The position numbers and the translations under genes are program-made. Under the pieces are notes generated by a model. That model had not been told where the DNA came from. It worked only from the letters and a program-made list of their open reading frames with translations, and ran no database searches. From NCBI RefSeq assembly GCF_003583765.1, contig NZ_QXQA01000002.1, forward strand, positions 496,001 through 560,000: a stretch of DNA of 64,000 nt. Reading direction: 5' to 3'. Positions within the stretch are counted from its first letter, which is position 1, and every line of letters begins with the position of its first letter. Origin of the DNA: Paenibacillus nanensis. GTDB lineage: Bacteria > Bacillota > Bacilli > Paenibacillales > Paenibacillaceae. Positions 9,409-18,326 of this stretch are shown one piece after another.

Positions 9409-10323
9409 ATGCTTGAGAAGCTGGAGGGACGTTTTCTTGTTACATTTCTGACGGTGCTCGAGGAGGGAAGCTTCAGCAGGGCGGCGGAAAAACTGGGGTA
9501 TGTCCAGTCGACGGTTACATCGCAAATTCAACTTTTGGAACAGACCTGCGGGCAAAAACTGTTCCACCGGCTGTCCCGGGGGGTGCAGATCACGGACGCC
9601 GGCGAGAGGCTGGCAATATATGCCCGCCAGTTCGTACAACTGGGGAGAGCGCTTGAAGAGGCGCTTGGAAGCCTGGAGGAGCCTTGCGGTATCGTCAAAA
9701 TCTGCGCACTTGAGTCGTTCTGCGTAACGCGGTTTTCCAGATTTTTAAAGCCGTTTCTGTCCGAATTCCCGAGCATTTCCCTTCATCTGTCTACGGGGTT
9801 TCAAGGGGATATCGTAGAACAGGTGCTGTCGCATGCGATCGATTTCGGAATCGTGCCCAAAGATCCTGAACGGGAAGAAATCGTGTTCGAGCCCTTGGTC
9901 GCGGAACCGATGGCCTTCGTCTCGACCGCGGATTTAGCTGCCCAGTTGAATGACAAAGGCTGGGAGCCATTTCCCGAATTACAAATGATCGGTTTTGGCA
10001 ACCGCTGCGTCTATCACACGGATGGGCAAAAGCTGCTTGACGAGCTGGGGGTGCCGTCAGGCGCAAGAACGGCAGAGTTCCCAAGCACGGAGCTGATTCG
10101 TCAAATGATCGCATGCGGGGTTGGCGCAGCCTATTTACCGGAGATCACGATGCAAAAAGAGCTCGCAGAAGGCACTGTCGTACGAATTCCTCTGCCTAAT
10201 CCTTCGACACTTACGCATGGCCTCATCCGTCATCGGGACCGGGTGCTGAATGCGCCGGCGAAAGTGTTTTGCAATAAGCTTCTGAACTATTTTCACATTA
10301 CGCAAGCGGTTAATAATGAGTAA
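9409..10323 (+). CDS. LysR family transcriptional regulator
   Basis: The 304-residue protein has an N-terminal winged helix (TFLTVLEEGSFSRAAEKLGY, then VTSQIQLLEQ) and a periplasmic-binding-like effector domain from about residue 90. The ATG at 9409 follows GGATAAGG; an upstream in-frame ATG at 9370 lacks a ribosome site. It is divergent from the DJ-1/PNPOx/DsrE operon and probably controls it. Effector unknown. Confidence 0.9.
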   Translation: MLEKLEGRFLVTFLTVLEEGSFSRAAEKLGYVQSTVTSQIQLLEQTCGQKLFHRLSRGVQITDAGERLAIYARQFVQLGRALEEALGSLEEPCGIVKICALESFCVTRFSRFLKPFLSEFPSISLHLSTGFQGDIVEQVLSHAIDFGIVPKDPEREEIVFEPLVAEPMAFVSTADLAAQLNDKGWEPFPELQMIGFGNRCVYHTDGQKLLDELGVPSGARTAEFPSTELIRQMIACGVGAAYLPEITMQKELAEGTVVRIPLPNPSTLTHGLIRHRDRVLNAPAKVFCNKLLNYFHITQAVNNE

Positions 10324-10329
10324 GAAACA

Positions 10330-10365
10330 AAATAGCGCCGCGGAAATATTGCCGCTGCGCTATTT
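10330..10365. terminator. Bidirectional terminator
   Basis: Arms AAATAGCGCCGCGG and CCGCTGCGCTATTT pair with one mismatch. T-rich stretches follow on both strands (TTTTGTTTC on minus, CTTTTTC on plus), so it can end both the LysR gene and the carrier-protein operon. Confidence 0.8.
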
Positions 10366-10476
10366 AACTTATCTTTTTCAATCATATTACCAAATAGCAA
10401 GGTGAGGCGAGGCGCTCTATTCCCGACTAGCTGCGCTTACAAAGCTTTCGCAGAGTCCGGTAACCTGCCTGCTCCA

Positions 10477-11028
10477 TCAACCATTAGCCAGCGCTCCACG
10501 CCACTTATTCCGGATTTCCTCCACAGCGGCTAAAGCAGCTTTGTCTTCCAGGATGTCGCCCGGCCGATTCGCTTTCCCTAGTACATAACCTTCAAACCTT
10601 GTGCCCGTAAAATCGAAAATATGCTGGAATTGCTGGATGAGCGGAATTCCCTTGAGATGAGGCTCGTCGTCGCCTACGGCGATCACCCACGCCGACTTGG
10701 TAGAAAGCTTCGCAAGAAATCCGTCCCTGTCTTCCCGCAGCGATTGAGACCAGCGGTCAATGAAGCTCTTCGTGAGCCCGGACGCTCCATACCAATAGAT
10801 GGGCGTGGCGAACACAAGGACGTCCTGCGCCAGCACCCGTTCGATGACCGAATGGTAATCGTCTTCGGGGTACGGTTCCTTCTCGGCATGCCGGTAATCT
10901 TTAATAGGCTCGATCTTATAATCTGCCAGAAAAATATGATCGGTCTCGAACCCTTCCGTTAACCGTTTCGCTAACTGTTCCGAGTTCCCGTTTTTTCTCG
11001 AGCTTCCGTAAATAACGGCTGTTCCCAT
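10477..11028 (-). CDS. Flavodoxin-like NAD(P)H-dependent FMN reductase
   Basis: The 183-residue protein has an FMN phosphate-binding loop GSSRKNGNSE (residues 9-18) and the flavin-contact motif TPIYWYGASG (about 95-104), typical of the NADPH-dependent FMN reductase/multimeric flavodoxin family. It lies 56 bp downstream of the ATP-grasp gene on the same strand and may be the last gene of the carrier-protein operon, where a reductase could tailor the product. It could equally be an unrelated quinone or nitro reductase. Confidence 0.85.
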   Translation of the reverse strand: MGTAVIYGSSRKNGNSEQLAKRLTEGFETDHIFLADYKIEPIKDYRHAEKEPYPEDDYHSVIERVLAQDVLVFATPIYWYGASGLTKSFIDRWSQSLREDRDGFLAKLSTKSAWVIAVGDDEPHLKGIPLIQQFQHIFDFTGTRFEGYVLGKANRPGDILEDKAALAAVEEIRNKWRGALANG

Positions 11029-11084
11029 ACGATGGCGTCCATCCTTTACTTTAACAAATTTGTCGAATGACCTCTTCCCATTGG

Positions 11085-12341
11085 TTAAGCTATTTCCGCC
11101 TCTTGGTTCCGGTAAACGACCTTCAACCCGTCAAGCAGCGAAAGCGCCAATCGTTTGGCTTCTTGCGGCGTATCGCTTGCGACGATGAAATAGGCGAGCC
11201 GGTCATCCGAGCTTTTCGCCTGGACGACGTTATCGCCGGGCACGGCCAAGATGTGCGCGCGTATGACAGACGGATGCTGAGGCAGAAGCTCGAATCCTTC
11301 AATCCGTTCGAGCACGCCGTCGCGTTCCGCGGTGACGTAAGCGATCGTTGCCGCCCGAATATGCTTCTTCCCGATCGCGACCGGATGGCCGAGGTAATAG
11401 TTGACGGTCGCTTCGAAAATATCGACCCCGAAAGCCAATACCAGCAGATCCGATGAAATGTGATCCCCGCCGGGCCTGCCGTTCACTTCAATTATGCGGG
11501 GACCGGACGGCGTCAGCTTTACCTCGACATGGCTCGGTCCGTTCGTCAACCCGATCGCTTTAAGCGCGTCGACAGCCGTTCGTATTATCTCTTCCTGGCG
11601 GTCGGTATGAGACGGGGAGGGCAGCGTATGGAGCGTTTCTACAAAATAGGGCAGAGGCGTCGTCAGCTTTTCGGTCACGGCCGCAAATAACGGCTCGCCA
11701 TTCCGCAGAAACAACTCCACGCTGAATTCTGGTCCCTGCAAATATTGTTCGATCAAGTATTCCTCACGCACTTTGAAATCCATATACGTCACTTTGAAAG
11801 CGACAATGACGTCCATGGCTCTGCGCAGCTCGGCCTCGTCGTTAATAAAATAGACGTTTTGGCTGCTGGCGCAATTGGTCGGCTTCAGGACGACGGGATA
11901 CCCGATCTCTTCGGCCGCCGCGGCCGCTTCTTCGAACGTTTTTACATTTCGGAATTCCGCGCTTGGCACGCCGTGCTCAGCGTAGGCCTGCCTCGCCAAA
12001 TCTTTGTTCCGCGATTTTAGCGCCGCCTCGTAAGGCACGCTCCGCAGTCCAAGCCGCTCCGCGACCTTCGCCGTCAAGTGGGACGCGTAATCCGTAGCCG
12101 GAATGAGCGCATCCAGCTTGCCCGCATAGGGCGATTCCGCTATCGCCTGGAAGAGCGAATCCTCGTCTCGTATATCCGCAACGATTAAGTCGTGATAGAT
12201 GCCTTCATACCCGTATTTTTTCGGATTGTCCTCGGACGATACGATCGAAATGACACGGTGCCCCTGTTCGTAAGCTACCTTGGCGAAGCTGACGCCATAA
12301 AAGCTCGGCTCGACAAACGCAACCGTTTTAACCGTCGACAT
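11085..12341 (-). CDS. ATP-grasp ligase (amino acid ligase-like)
   Basis: The 418-residue protein has an N-terminal Rossmann-like domain (VKTVAFVEPSFYGVSFAKVA) and an ATP-grasp core with a YPVVLKPT lysine, an IEQYLQGPEFSVE loop and the metal-binding IEVNGRPGGDH motif near residue 305. This organisation resembles carnosine synthase and BacD-type L-amino acid ligases, which make dipeptides through an acyl phosphate. The ATG at 12341 follows AGAGGTG; an upstream in-frame ATG at 12389 has none. It lies after a tandem repeat behind the MFS gene. I infer that it joins the carrier-made amino acid to another amino acid; other amine or carboxylate partners are possible. Confidence 0.85.
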   Translation of the reverse strand: MSTVKTVAFVEPSFYGVSFAKVAYEQGHRVISIVSSEDNPKKYGYEGIYHDLIVADIRDEDSLFQAIAESPYAGKLDALIPATDYASHLTAKVAERLGLRSVPYEAALKSRNKDLARQAYAEHGVPSAEFRNVKTFEEAAAAAEEIGYPVVLKPTNCASSQNVYFINDEAELRRAMDVIVAFKVTYMDFKVREEYLIEQYLQGPEFSVELFLRNGEPLFAAVTEKLTTPLPYFVETLHTLPSPSHTDRQEEIIRTAVDALKAIGLTNGPSHVEVKLTPSGPRIIEVNGRPGGDHISSDLLVLAFGVDIFEATVNYYLGHPVAIGKKHIRAATIAYVTAERDGVLERIEGFELLPQHPSVIRAHILAVPGDNVVQAKSSDDRLAYFIVASDTPQEAKRLALSLLDGLKVVYRNQEAEIA

Positions 12342-12377
12342 GTTTTTCACCTCTTTAAGTTTTGCGAAGCAAAACTG

Positions 12378-12461
12378 CTTCGTAAGCATTCGCTTTGTTT
12401 TCGGAGAAAACTTACTTCGTAAGCATTCGCTTTGTTTTCGGAGAAAACTTACTTCGTAAGC
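12378..12461. repeat. 37-bp tandem repeat, about 2.3 copies
   Basis: Two identical 37-bp units (12378-12414 and 12415-12451) are followed by the first 10 bp of a third (12452-12461). Each unit includes CTTCGTAAGCATTCGC. A small hairpin (GCGAAGCA/TGCTTCGT) abuts the left side at about 12364-12383. It resembles the module inserted in the dispersed repeat at 21546-21587. Confidence 0.85.
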
Positions 12462-12474
12462 TTCGCTATTTTTT

Positions 12475-13689
12475 CTAAGCCTCTATCGTTTGTTTCCACG
12501 GCGACTTGCTGTTCAAGACGTAATAGACGACCAGTCCGGCGAACATCAGGCCAGCCATCAGAATAAAGCCGAGTCCGGGCGAGTACCGGTCGATGACGAC
12601 GCCAAGCCCCGTGGCCGAGACGGTCTGCAGCAGCAGCGAAATGCCCATCCAGACCGAGGTCGCGCGCCCCATATACGCTTTCGAGACCGACTCCATAAGC
12701 GTTGTCGTAATCAGAATGCGCAGGGAGGAATTGGTCAGACCGATGAGCACGCAGCCGATGTAAAGCAGAATGACAGTCGAATTAAAGGCGATAGCCGCGA
12801 GATTCAATACGGATACGAGGAAAATAATCAGAATCGTCCCGTGCTGCGTCAGCTTTCTCGCTAGCGGCGCTGCCAAAAAGCCGGACAGCAATCCGCCTAT
12901 CCCGTAGCACATATCCGACAGCCCGAATACGACCGAATCCCCTCGAACCGACGTGCTGACATAGCCCGGAAGCACCACATTGAACACCATCGTCGTCACG
13001 AGCGGGATGATGGACACGATGCCGAGCACGAATAAAGAAGGCCTTCCCGCCAAATATTGAATGCCTGCCTTAAACGATTCGAAAAACGAGGCTTCCGCTT
13101 GCTCGACCGGCATGGCCGCGTAGGAGATTCGGCTGAGGAAGAGGCTGCTCACGAGAAAAGCGGCGGCGTTCAACAACAAGATCGCCTCGAAGCCGATATA
13201 TTTGTACAGGAAGCCGGACACCCCTCCGGCCATGAACATGCCGACCTGCAGGCTGATCTCGATCAAGGAATTGCCGTGGATCAGCTCTTTCTCGGGCAGC
13301 AGCTCCTGCACGAGGCTGCGCGAAGCCGACATGTAGAGCGCCCACCCCATGCCATTGATTGCGGCAAAGGCGTACAAATATTCGACGTGGAATCCGGTTC
13401 CGAGGAAGGCGCCGGCAATCAGCAGCAAAGCGGCGGCCCTTACGACGTTCGCCCAAAGCAGAATCGTCTTCCGGTTCCATTTATCGACGAACGTTCCGGC
13501 GAACGCGGATATAAGAAACCCGGCAACTACGTTAAGGGAGAGCATGAGCCCGACGGCGGTCATTGAGCCCGTCCGGTCCATCAAATACCAATTGGCGCCG
13601 ATCGTGCTCATACCCACGCCGAAGCCGGATATGATGTCCGCGATAAAATAGTTGCGAAACCTGTTCGTCTTCAGCACGCTAAATACCAT
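12475..13689 (-). CDS. MFS transporter
   Basis: The 404-residue membrane protein has about 12 hydrophobic segments and resembles the MFS_3/enterobactin-exporter-like group, with a cytoplasmic loop FVDKWNRKT between helices 2 and 3. The ATG at 13689 follows AGGAGGTCCGG and overlaps the end of the transketolase gene by 11 bp, so it belongs to the carrier-protein operon. It most likely exports the end product, which would also give self-protection. Import is possible but less likely for this group. Confidence 0.85.
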   Translation of the reverse strand: MVFSVLKTNRFRNYFIADIISGFGVGMSTIGANWYLMDRTGSMTAVGLMLSLNVVAGFLISAFAGTFVDKWNRKTILLWANVVRAAALLLIAGAFLGTGFHVEYLYAFAAINGMGWALYMSASRSLVQELLPEKELIHGNSLIEISLQVGMFMAGGVSGFLYKYIGFEAILLLNAAAFLVSSLFLSRISYAAMPVEQAEASFFESFKAGIQYLAGRPSLFVLGIVSIIPLVTTMVFNVVLPGYVSTSVRGDSVVFGLSDMCYGIGGLLSGFLAAPLARKLTQHGTILIIFLVSVLNLAAIAFNSTVILLYIGCVLIGLTNSSLRILITTTLMESVSKAYMGRATSVWMGISLLLQTVSATGLGVVIDRYSPGLGFILMAGLMFAGLVVYYVLNSKSPWKQTIEA

Positions 13690-14620
13690 CCGGACCTCCT
13701 GCTAGGGATAGGATTTGCCGCCGCAGCGGCTCCAAACCAAAACCTAGATCGGCAAGCACTTCCTCATGCGTCCCCCCATAAATCGGCCACTGTTCACCGC
13801 AGTTATGGGAATAAACCGGGTGCTCAGGCATTAATAAGGCCAAATAAGACGCCGTACCGCCGGTCGCCCGATGCTCCTCGACGACGAGGAAACGATCGGC
13901 TAACGCCTTCAGCGGCTCCACGTAAGCTTTCAAGCTTTGACTATCGACGTAACAAGCATGAGCGTGCGCGACAATTTCGTATTCACCGGCTAGCTTCTTG
14001 CACAGCTCCGTTGCCTGCTCCCCGACGGAGATCAGGCATAGGCTAGCCCGGTCATCCGTTGCCCGGTCTTCTACAAGCAGATCCCTGCAAGATCGCTCCG
14101 AGGCGCGCGGCAAGCTTTCGAACGCGTCATTGCGGGATAGACGGATATAATACGGTTCCGTCGATGCTGCCGCTTCCCGGATAACTCTCCTCGTCTCCTC
14201 TTCCCCATGCGGACAAGCAATCCGGATATTTTGGAAGGACTGGATGACCGCGATGTCCTCCAGGGCATGATGGGTCGTTCCGAACCATCCGCCCGACACG
14301 CCGCCGTACGGTGCGACGAGCTTTACATTTTTCCCCATGTAGCCCATCGACAGCTTCACGCTCTCCGATGCCCTCAATGCCGCAAAGGCGGCAAACGTCG
14401 AGATGAACGGAACATAACCCGCTTCGGCGAGCCCCGCCGCGATGTCGACGCCGGCGAGCTCCGCGATGCCGAGATTTAGGAACCGATCCGGATGGCGGCT
14501 CTGGAACGGATGGTTTTTGCCCCCTAGATCCGCCTCCAGGCAAATAATTCGTTCCTCGGTTTCCGCGAGCCTAGCGAGCTCGTCTTTATAGGCGTCCCTT
14601 CCTGATAAGGTCGTCGTCAC
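13679..14620 (-). CDS. Transketolase, C-terminal (PYR and C) half
   Basis: The 313-residue subunit carries the pyrimidine-binding domain, with the conserved glutamate in FLNLGIAELAGVDIAAGLAE, and the C-terminal transketolase domain. It pairs with the adjacent N-terminal half to make a split enzyme. I chose the GTG at 14620, which overlaps the upstream stop as GTGA behind AAGGTGA; an ATG at 14638 lies inside the previous gene with poor spacing. Transketolase transfers a two-carbon ketol using thiamine diphosphate. In a carrier-protein operon the acceptor may be the carrier-bound semialdehyde rather than a pentose-pathway sugar; that is inference. Confidence 0.9.
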   Translation of the reverse strand: MTTTLSGRDAYKDELARLAETEERIICLEADLGGKNHPFQSRHPDRFLNLGIAELAGVDIAAGLAEAGYVPFISTFAAFAALRASESVKLSMGYMGKNVKLVAPYGGVSGGWFGTTHHALEDIAVIQSFQNIRIACPHGEEETRRVIREAAASTEPYYIRLSRNDAFESLPRASERSCRDLLVEDRATDDRASLCLISVGEQATELCKKLAGEYEIVAHAHACYVDSQSLKAYVEPLKALADRFLVVEEHRATGGTASYLALLMPEHPVYSHNCGEQWPIYGGTHEEVLADLGFGLEPLRRQILSLAGGPDGI

Positions 14621-15429
14621 GATAGATTCACCTTCCATCTCTTCGCCAGATTGGCGGGGATTTTGGCATAATGCGCATCCGGATTGCCCTCGAAGGCGGC
14701 AACGCCTTTTCCTTTAACCGTCCGGGCTAGGACGGCAAGCGGCCTCTCCCTGTCCGGCGTAATAGCGGAGAAGATGGCGTCATGCCGGTGACCGTCAATC
14801 TCCCTGACGGCGAACCCGAACGCCTCGAACCGTTCCTTCAGATTGCGGATCGGCGAAATATCGTCGACATGTCCGTCGTTCTGCCCGCCGTTGCAATCGA
14901 CGATATAAACGAAGTTCGCAAGCGACCGAGCCTGGGCGATCTGAGCCGTCTCCCAGACGAGCCCTTCCTGCAGCTCGCCGTCTCCCCCGATTGCGATGCC
15001 AAGCCCTCCGGTTCCTCGCAGCTTTTGCGCCAGCGCCCAGCCCGCCGCGTAAGCGACGCCATGCCCTAAGCTGCCCGTTGCAAAAGGGATGCCCGGAAGC
15101 TTATGGTTCGGGTGCCCCGTATAGAGCGAGCCTTGCTTGCCGTAGCTTTCCGCCGGATTGGAGGGCAATTTCCCGTAGACATATAGCGCCGCATAGAGTG
15201 CCGCCGCCGCATGCCCCTTGCTCAGGATGACGGATGTACTCTTGTCATGGCCGTATTTCGCATAGGCGACGACCAGTAGATCGATAGCCGAAAGACTTCC
15301 TCCGACGTGGCAGCCGGTTGGCGTGGCCGCCATGTCGAGGATCAGCTTCCGTGCCTCTGTTGCCCGATCGGCTAATGCCAGATTCGAGAGCTCCTGTTCT
15401 TCCCTATACACAGGTATCGATTGCTCCAT
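14617..15429 (-). CDS. Transketolase, N-terminal (thiamine diphosphate) half
   Basis: The 270-residue subunit has the thiamine diphosphate motif GDGELQEG followed by DCNGGQ, and the N-terminal GCHVGGSLSAIDLL signature, whose His is conserved in transketolases. The ATG starts directly after the stop of the kinase-peptidase fusion, whose last codons contain its GGAGG ribosome site. Split transketolases of this type occur in many bacteria in secondary metabolism. Placement between the carrier enzymes and the exporter supports a dedicated role in chain extension. Confidence 0.9.
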   Translation of the reverse strand: MEQSIPVYREEQELSNLALADRATEARKLILDMAATPTGCHVGGSLSAIDLLVVAYAKYGHDKSTSVILSKGHAAAALYAALYVYGKLPSNPAESYGKQGSLYTGHPNHKLPGIPFATGSLGHGVAYAAGWALAQKLRGTGGLGIAIGGDGELQEGLVWETAQIAQARSLANFVYIVDCNGGQNDGHVDDISPIRNLKERFEAFGFAVREIDGHRHDAIFSAITPDRERPLAVLARTVKGKGVAAFEGNPDAHYAKIPANLAKRWKVNLS

Positions 15430-17277
15430 TTAATCCTCCGTTCGTAACCGGAACCACTCGTTAACGGCTTCTCTCAGAATGGCTCGTGAAGTTTCGACTT
15501 CCTCGTAACGCAAGTACTCGTCGTTCGTGTGGTCCAGACTAGAGTCGCCCGGACCGTACGCTACCATCGGAACATTCGCCCAAGACGACGCCAGCGTGTT
15601 CATGTCGCTCGTTCCCCGTTTTTTCAGATAGCGAACCGACTTCCCGTGCTTGGCGAAGCTTCGGACGAAAGCTTTCACCAGCGTATCCGCACGCGGATTG
15701 GCGAAGCCCGGCGTCGCGCGAAGCACCTCGACCGACACCGCATCGCCGAAGGACAGATCGACCTTGTCCGCGTAGCCGCTTCCGGCCTCCGGCGAAATTC
15801 TGAAGTTCAATATCGCGGTAACCGTTATATAGCCGCGCTCGTTGCAATGCTCAATGTCGATCAAGGACGACAAGCCTTGCGGATCGATATCCCGGACCCT
15901 GCCGCGAATGTCGGCCGCGACCTGATACAGCTCGTCGATCGCGCTTACGCTGTCCTTCGCCGCCGTATGCTCCTGCGCGCGCCTGATCGTGATCCGAAGC
16001 TTGAACAATCCGTAATAGCCTAGCGTCAAGCTGTCTTCGCCGCTCGGTTCGCCGATGATGACCGCGTCCGCCCGGTAATGGTCCCGAACGTAATACGCGC
16101 CTCTCGAAGACGAGATCTCCTCCTCTACGGCGCCGACGACGAGCAGCGATCCGTTCTCGGGCACGTCCGCTTCCTTCAGCATATGGACGAAGTTGACGAA
16201 GCAGCCTTTGGCGTCTACGACGCCTCTTCCGGCAAGACCGCCCTCGTCCGAACGTACCGGCCACACGTATGGCACCGTGTCGAGATGGCCAAGGAGCAGC
16301 AGCGTATGAGAACCGCTGCCTCGGCGGAACACGATGTTCCCGGCTTCGTCAACGCGCCCGGTCACCGACGGATCTTGAATCTCCTCGAGCAAGAACCGGG
16401 CAAGCTCGTGTTCGTCCTCGGAAACGGACGGAATGCGGGCAACCTTGTTCAGCAGTTCGAAGGCGGCAGGTCCGCGCTCCGCTTGCCAGAACCATGTCCG
16501 GCCGCCGCGTTCCAGCGAATGCGGACCTGATATATTCACGTCGCAGACTCCCCGTCCGGCAGCCAGCCTTGCCGCCCTTACTTTCTGCTTCATGCGTCCC
16601 TGGACGGATGGAAGCTCTTCGTCCCCGTACACATCCGCAATGGTCGAGCCTTCGTCTCCGATATCCCGCAGCAGCCCCGCCGTTCCGGTCACGAAGCGAA
16701 GATGATGCGCTTCGAGCTCGACCGCAAGCTCGGCGGCAAGGACGTCGGCGTCGATATTGATATACGACGCGAGCTCAGGATCCCAGATCGGAGGGGTCAA
16801 GCAGACGACATCGAAGTTTTTCAGAGCGTCATGCAGGAACGAGGTATAACAGCCGGTATATTGGCCGAATAAGGAGTCCCGTACGATGACGGTTTTCTGC
16901 CCTTGGACCGCTTTGATCGGCTTCGCCTTCCTGCCGAGCACAAGCCCGTTATCGCCGCCAAGCTGCGCGAATACGCTTAATCCTTGTTCCGCGAGCCGTT
17001 CCCGGATCGGGGCCAAAATATTCTCGTAATAAGCCTCTCGAATAAACGGCATCTCCTCCGGAGAGCAATAGCGCACTTCATCGCCGGAAGGCAGCGTCAA
17101 GAATGGCATTGGCCGCGACAGTTGTTCGTACTTCCGACGTATCGCCTCCGCTCCGCCCGCGACGAGCAGCACTTGGTTCCCTCTTCGCGAGATGCGGCTG
17201 ACCTCCTCGAAAATGCGGGGATGATTGACGATGGTACTGCTGCCGAGCTTGATGACATACAGACTTCCGCTGCTCAT
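15430..17277 (-). CDS. Fused LysZ-like kinase and LysK-like M20 hydrolase
   Basis: This 615-residue protein joins two enzymes of carrier-protein pathways. Residues about 5-265 are an amino acid kinase (VIKLGSS at 8-14, LLVAGGAEA at 37-45, YINIDADVLAAELA at 172-185), like LysZ/ArgB, which phosphorylates the side-chain carboxylate. Residues about 270-612 are an M20 metallopeptidase with a complete zinc set: H331 and D333 (GHLDT), D355, E385/E386, E410 and H583, like LysK, which frees the product from the carrier. The ATG at 17277 overlaps the lysY stop as TAATG, with AAGGAG ahead of it. In LysW pathways I know of these are two genes, so the fusion is unusual. Both active sites look intact. Confidence 0.9.
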   Translation of the reverse strand: MSSGSLYVIKLGSSTIVNHPRIFEEVSRISRRGNQVLLVAGGAEAIRRKYEQLSRPMPFLTLPSGDEVRYCSPEEMPFIREAYYENILAPIRERLAEQGLSVFAQLGGDNGLVLGRKAKPIKAVQGQKTVIVRDSLFGQYTGCYTSFLHDALKNFDVVCLTPPIWDPELASYINIDADVLAAELAVELEAHHLRFVTGTAGLLRDIGDEGSTIADVYGDEELPSVQGRMKQKVRAARLAAGRGVCDVNISGPHSLERGGRTWFWQAERGPAAFELLNKVARIPSVSEDEHELARFLLEEIQDPSVTGRVDEAGNIVFRRGSGSHTLLLLGHLDTVPYVWPVRSDEGGLAGRGVVDAKGCFVNFVHMLKEADVPENGSLLVVGAVEEEISSSRGAYYVRDHYRADAVIIGEPSGEDSLTLGYYGLFKLRITIRRAQEHTAAKDSVSAIDELYQVAADIRGRVRDIDPQGLSSLIDIEHCNERGYITVTAILNFRISPEAGSGYADKVDLSFGDAVSVEVLRATPGFANPRADTLVKAFVRSFAKHGKSVRYLKKRGTSDMNTLASSWANVPMVAYGPGDSSLDHTNDEYLRYEEVETSRAILREAVNEWFRLRTED

Positions 17278-18326
17278 TATGGCCACGCTCCTTCCCCTTC
17301 TTGAGGCAAGCCTTCTTCCTCGGGAAATCCGAAATACAGATTGGCCGCCTGAACGACTTGCCCCGCCGCTCCTTTAAGCAGGTTATCGATCGTCGCCAAG
17401 GAAACGCAGTTTCGGCCTTCCACGTAAGCTCCGATCTCCGCGAAATTCGTTCCGTTTACCGTCTTAATCATGGGCGTGCCGCTGCCGGCCGGGATATAGT
17501 GAAGGAACGGCTTGGCGGCATAGGCGCCGTAGAACGCTTTTCTCACATCGACGGCGGTCACGCCCTCCTTAAGCAAGGAATACGAGGTCGCCATAATGCC
17601 CCGCGGCAAATCGAGGCTGAATACCGAAAATTGAAGATCGACCGTACGCGCCAATTGACGGTACAGCGCATGCTCGATTTCCGGCTTATGCCGGTGGCCG
17701 TGCACTTTGTATGCCCGGAAGTTGTTCGTCCGCTCGGCATGATGCTCGCCCGCCTTCTTCCCTCCGCCGCTTGAGCCCGTCTTGGCGTCCGTAATGACGC
17801 GTTCCTCGATAAGATCATGCGCCACAAGCGGATACAACGTATAGATCGTCGCCACCGCCATGCACCCCGGCAAATTCACGACCTTCTTGCTCCTGTCGAT
17901 CTCGCTGAATTCGGGTACGAAATAATGCCAGCCGCCTTCGAAATCATGCTTCAGCGTCTCCGGGTAATGCCGCTGCAATAGCGCGGTGTCGGCAAGCCGA
18001 TAGTCGCCGCTTACGTTAAAGATGTAGTCCGCATGCTCGGCGACCCGCCGGACGAGCTTCGGCAGCTCGCCCGTTGGCAGACATGAGAATACCGCGTCGT
18101 AATGCCCATCCAGCTCGGATATCCGGCTGAACTTGAGTCCCCCCGGCTTCTTCCTATGGATCGAACCCGCGTAATATTTGTCCACCGGCAGGCCGGCATT
18201 CGACTCGGACGAAATAAACGTCACCTCGAAGCCCGGATGCCTGCGGAGCAGCCTGTACAGCTCGGCGCCGGTGAACCCGCTTCCGCCGAGAATGGCCGCT
18301 TTCTTCCGTTGCGCCGCGCCGCTCAT
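17277..18326 (-). CDS. lysY: LysY/ArgC-like carrier-bound acyl phosphate reductase
   Basis: The 349-residue protein has an N-terminal NADP-binding loop GGSGFTGAELYRLL (14-27) and the catalytic cysteine C155 in NLPGCMAVA. The insertion GSSGGGKKAGEHHAERTNNF is typical of the ArgC/LysY family. It reduces the acyl phosphate on the amino-group carrier to a semialdehyde. Its ATG overlaps the aminotransferase stop as ATGA. The LysY label rests on the neighbouring carrier and lysX; sequence alone would also fit ArgC of arginine synthesis. Confidence 0.9.
   Translation of the reverse strand: MSGAAQRKKAAILGGSGFTGAELYRLLRRHPGFEVTFISSESNAGLPVDKYYAGSIHRKKPGGLKFSRISELDGHYDAVFSCLPTGELPKLVRRVAEHADYIFNVSGDYRLADTALLQRHYPETLKHDFEGGWHYFVPEFSEIDRSKKVVNLPGCMAVATIYTLYPLVAHDLIEERVITDAKTGSSGGGKKAGEHHAERTNNFRAYKVHGHRHKPEIEHALYRQLARTVDLQFSVFSLDLPRGIMATSYSLLKEGVTAVDVRKAFYGAYAAKPFLHYIPAGSGTPMIKTVNGTNFAEIGAYVEGRNCVSLATIDNLLKGAAGQVVQAANLYFGFPEEEGLPQEGEGAWP

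Noticed and set aside
12378-12461. CRISPR-like array
   Set aside because: The units are directly adjacent with no spacers, there are only two and a fraction, and no cas gene is near.
13057-13566. Plus-strand open frame opposite the MFS gene
   Set aside because: It is a codon-bias shadow: charged and low-complexity, no ribosome site, and fully inside a clear membrane protein gene. The same holds for plus-strand frames at 4932-5483 and 22260-23159.
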